Source: Clostridia bacterium
GTDB taxonomy: Bacteria > Bacillota_A > Clostridia > Oscillospirales > CAG-272
Direction: 5' to 3'
Assembly: GCA_017631775.1 (NCBI GenBank)
Contig: JAGBSQ010000216.1
Location: forward strand, 1 to 7,182
DNA: 7,182 nt
Shown here: positions 5,838 through 7,182 of the stretch, in pieces
Position numbering within the stretch: the stretch's first letter is position 1
Layout: each line of letters begins with the position of its first letter
Position numbers and translations under genes: made by a program
Notes under the pieces: model-generated
The model's database searches: none
What the model saw: only the letters and a program-made list of their open reading frames with translations
Told to the model about the DNA's origin: nothing

Positions 5838-6845
5838 TTACAAAAGCGACTGCAAAATTTGTTCAATCTCGGCAAGGGTTGTGGCTTGCATCACCGCGTT
5901 GCGGGCAATTGCCGCGCCGCGCATGCCGTGCAAATACCAAGAGAGATGCTTTCGGCTTTCCGAAACACCCACGCGCTCGCCTTTTTCTTTCACAAGTCCG
6001 CGCGCGTGCTCAAGTGCGACCGCAAAGCGTTCCTCGATTGTTGGGGGTGTGTATGCTTTTCCTTCGATTGCAGAGAGGATTTCGGCAAAGATCCAAGGGT
6101 TTCCTTGCGCGCCGCGCGCGACCATGATGCCGTCGCAACCGGTCTCCTCGAACATGCGGAGAGCATCCGCTGCCGAGAAGATATCACCGTTGCCCACAAC
6201 GGGAATATCCACCGCTTTTTTAACGTCGCGAATGATGTTCCAATCGGCTTTGCCGGAATACATTTGTTCTCTTGTGCGACCGTGCACACAGATCATCGAG
6301 GCACCTGCATCGGCAAGACGTTTGGCAAGCTCGACCGCGTTGATGCTATCTTTGTCCCACCCCGCACGAATCTTGACGGTAACGGGAATTTTAACAGCGT
6401 CTACCGTTTTTCGCACCACGTCTGCGGCTAAAACGGGGTTTTTCATCAGTGCAGAACCCTCGCCGTTGCCAACGATCTTCGCCATCGGGCAACCCATATT
6501 GATGTCAATAATCGAAGGAGGAACCTCGCTGATGCATCCGCGATAGTCGTTGCTCTCGAGCAGCTGCGCGGCACGCGCCACGAATTCGGGCTCTGCGCCA
6601 AAGAGTTGAACCGCCATAGGGAGCTCCTCGCGCAGAACTGCCGCAAGCGGAGCGGTTTTGGTGCGCTCCTCGGTGACGGGACGCTTGCAGAGTTGCTCAT
6701 AGCAAAGAGCCTTTGCCGACACCATTTCGCTCACGGTGTACTCTGCGCCGAACCGACGCGCCATCGCGCGAAAGGTGCGGTCACTCACCCCCGCCAAGGG
6801 AGCAAGACATATTCCGTGTTTTATTTCGATGTCAGCAATATTCAT
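5838..6845 (-). CDS. dusB: tRNA-dihydrouridine synthase, DusB type
   Basis: This is a 335-residue flavoenzyme that reduces specific uridines in tRNA to dihydrouridine using FMN and NAD(P)H in the cytoplasm. The TIM-barrel domain opens with LAPLAGVSDRTFR (14-26), the usual FMN-loop start. The catalytic cysteine is C119 in INMGCPMAKI, followed by GEGSALM. Other family signatures are VKIRAGWD (157-164, FMN-contacting K158), CVHGRTREQMYSG (186-198, H188), VVGNGDI (216-222) and ARGAQGNPWIF (243-253). The C-terminal helical tRNA-binding domain spans about 270-335, with KHLSWYLHGM (299-308). Length is typical. The segment SNDYRGCISEVPPS (98-111) just before the catalytic strand is longer than I expect for the family and adds a cysteine (C104). 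The frame stays open upstream to 7142, but ATG 6845 is chosen because it has a GGAG site (6852-6855), follows the promoter at 6876, and the upstream translation resembles no Dus protein. Confidence 0.94.
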   Translation of the reverse strand: MNIADIEIKHGICLAPLAGVSDRTFRAMARRFGAEYTVSEMVSAKALCYEQLCKRPVTEERTKTAPLAAVLREELPMAVQLFGAEPEFVARAAQLLESNDYRGCISEVPPSIIDINMGCPMAKIVGNGEGSALMKNPVLAADVVRKTVDAVKIPVTVKIRAGWDKDSINAVELAKRLADAGASMICVHGRTREQMYSGKADWNIIRDVKKAVDIPVVGNGDIFSAADALRMFEETGCDGIMVARGAQGNPWIFAEILSAIEGKAYTPPTIEERFAVALEHARGLVKEKGERVGVSESRKHLSWYLHGMRGAAIARNAVMQATTLAEIEQILQSLL

Positions 6846-6875
6846 GACGTTCTCCGTTTTTGTATTTCTTCTCCC

Positions 6876-6904
6876 ATTATACAAACAAAACGCGCGTTTG
6901 TCAA
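6876..6904 (-). promoter_or_regulatory. Perfect consensus promoter of dusB, with palindrome in spacer
   Basis: Reading the minus strand, TTGACA (6899-6904), a 17-bp spacer and TATAAT (6876-6881) match consensus exactly; transcription should start near 6869. The spacer contains a perfect 12-bp palindrome, AAACGCGCGTTT (6888-6899), touching the -35 box, which is a plausible operator. Confidence 0.9.
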
Positions 6905-6959
6905 GGAACGTGGCAAAAATTGTTCGCCCGAAAACGCAAAAAGTCGATAACGTGTGACA

Positions 6960-6985
6960 AAAACGCGCACACGTGCGCTCGTTTT
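6960..6985. other. Imperfect palindrome upstream of dusB
   Basis: GCGCAC (6965-6970) and GTGCGC (6973-6978) flank AC; outside them AAAACG (6960-6965) and CGTTTT (6980-6985) also pair, slightly off register. It is followed on the plus strand by three T-rich, G-started units (about 6986-7017, GGGTGTTTTTC, GGTCTTTTT, GGGTCTCTTTTT). It may be a protein-binding site or a terminator-like hairpin; no gene overlaps it. Confidence 0.45.
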
Positions 6986-7032
6986 GGGTGTTTTTCGGTC
7001 TTTTTGGGTCTCTTTTTGTCAAGCGATTTTTC

Positions 7033-7061
7033 TTGACAATGCGAGAGGGGAGTGGGATAAT
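7033..7061 (+). promoter_or_regulatory. Forward promoter divergent from dusB
   Basis: TTGACA (7033-7038), a 17-bp spacer and GATAAT (7056-7061) form a strong sigma-A promoter pointing out of the window. Its target gene is not visible. The -35 box is the right half of a perfect inverted repeat, TTGTCAAG (7016-7023) and CTTGACAA (7032-7039), with an 8-bp spacer, which could be a regulator site. Confidence 0.75.
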
Positions 7062-7092
7062 CAAGGAGAGTGCAGAGATATAAGCAAATTGG

Positions 7093-7117
7093 TAGGGGAC
7101 GGCGCCCTCGACGTCCC
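7093..7117 (+). repeat. Short palindromic GTAGGG-type element
   Basis: GTAGGGGACGGCGCCCTCGA is followed by CGTCCC; arms GGGACG (7096-7101) and CGTCCC (7112-7117) pair. Its layout matches the element at 133-156 in opposite orientation. It would be in the 5' leader of the transcript from 7033. From 7062 to the window end I see no supported gene start. Confidence 0.55.
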
Positions 7118-7182
7118 AAAAACAAAGGGTTACAAAACGCATCGGATAAAGAAACGTCCAATAAATTGTTGATCTTTTGTCC

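Noticed and set aside
6846..7142. An N-terminal extension of DusB by 99 residues
   Set aside because: The extension would cross the perfect dusB promoter and the divergent promoter, and the extra sequence shows no Dus motif.
7070..7182. A GTG-started gene running off the right edge
   Set aside because: The possible ribosome binding site at 7063-7068 is too close to the GTG and would lie at or before the expected transcription start.

Overview
The window looks like chromosomal DNA from an uncultured anaerobic Clostridia-type Firmicute, probably a gut member of the Oscillospirales/Christensenellales kind. The grounds are near-consensus sigma-A promoters (TTGACA, 17-18 bp spacer, TATAAT), strong AGGAGG ribosome binding sites, U-tract hairpin terminators, an MASC-type lipobox, moderate G+C, and intergenic palindromic repeats of the sort common in such genomes. 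The lineage is inferred from style, not from a marker gene.

Layout from left to right. Positions 1-481 hold no gene; they carry three copies of a roughly 100-bp dispersed repeat (two forward, one inverted) and a small palindromic GTAGGG-type element. Positions 519-1381 form a short forward unit: a sigma-A promoter, ribonuclease HI (rnhA) and a 94-residue charge-polarised protein of unknown role, ending at a strong terminator (1472-1510). Positions 1398-1803 contain two nested, nearly concentric inverted repeats, the inner one resembling a MITE. Next come two tandem paralogous genes (1911-3548 and 3754-5388), about three quarters identical over most of their length. Both encode lipoproteins resembling the solute-binding component of an ABC importer, and each has its own promoter and terminator. 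No permease or ATPase gene is present.

The right part is on the minus strand. dusB (tRNA-dihydrouridine synthase, 5838-6845) starts from a perfect consensus promoter and is followed by a 97-residue protein of unknown function (5456-5749), which also has a promoter of its own. That gene converges on the second lipoprotein gene, and both share a bidirectional terminator at 5406-5442. Beyond dusB, 6846-7182 is a divergent regulatory region. It has a forward promoter (7033-7061) whose target lies outside the window, two palindromes overlapping promoter elements, and a second GTAGGG-type repeat.

The genes do not form one pathway. RNase HI and DusB are housekeeping RNA-metabolism enzymes, and the lipoprotein pair is the accessory part. 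I saw no tRNA, rRNA, CRISPR array, transposase or phage gene. The most unusual items are the duplicated, separately transcribed lipoprotein cassette and the nested inverted repeats in front of it.
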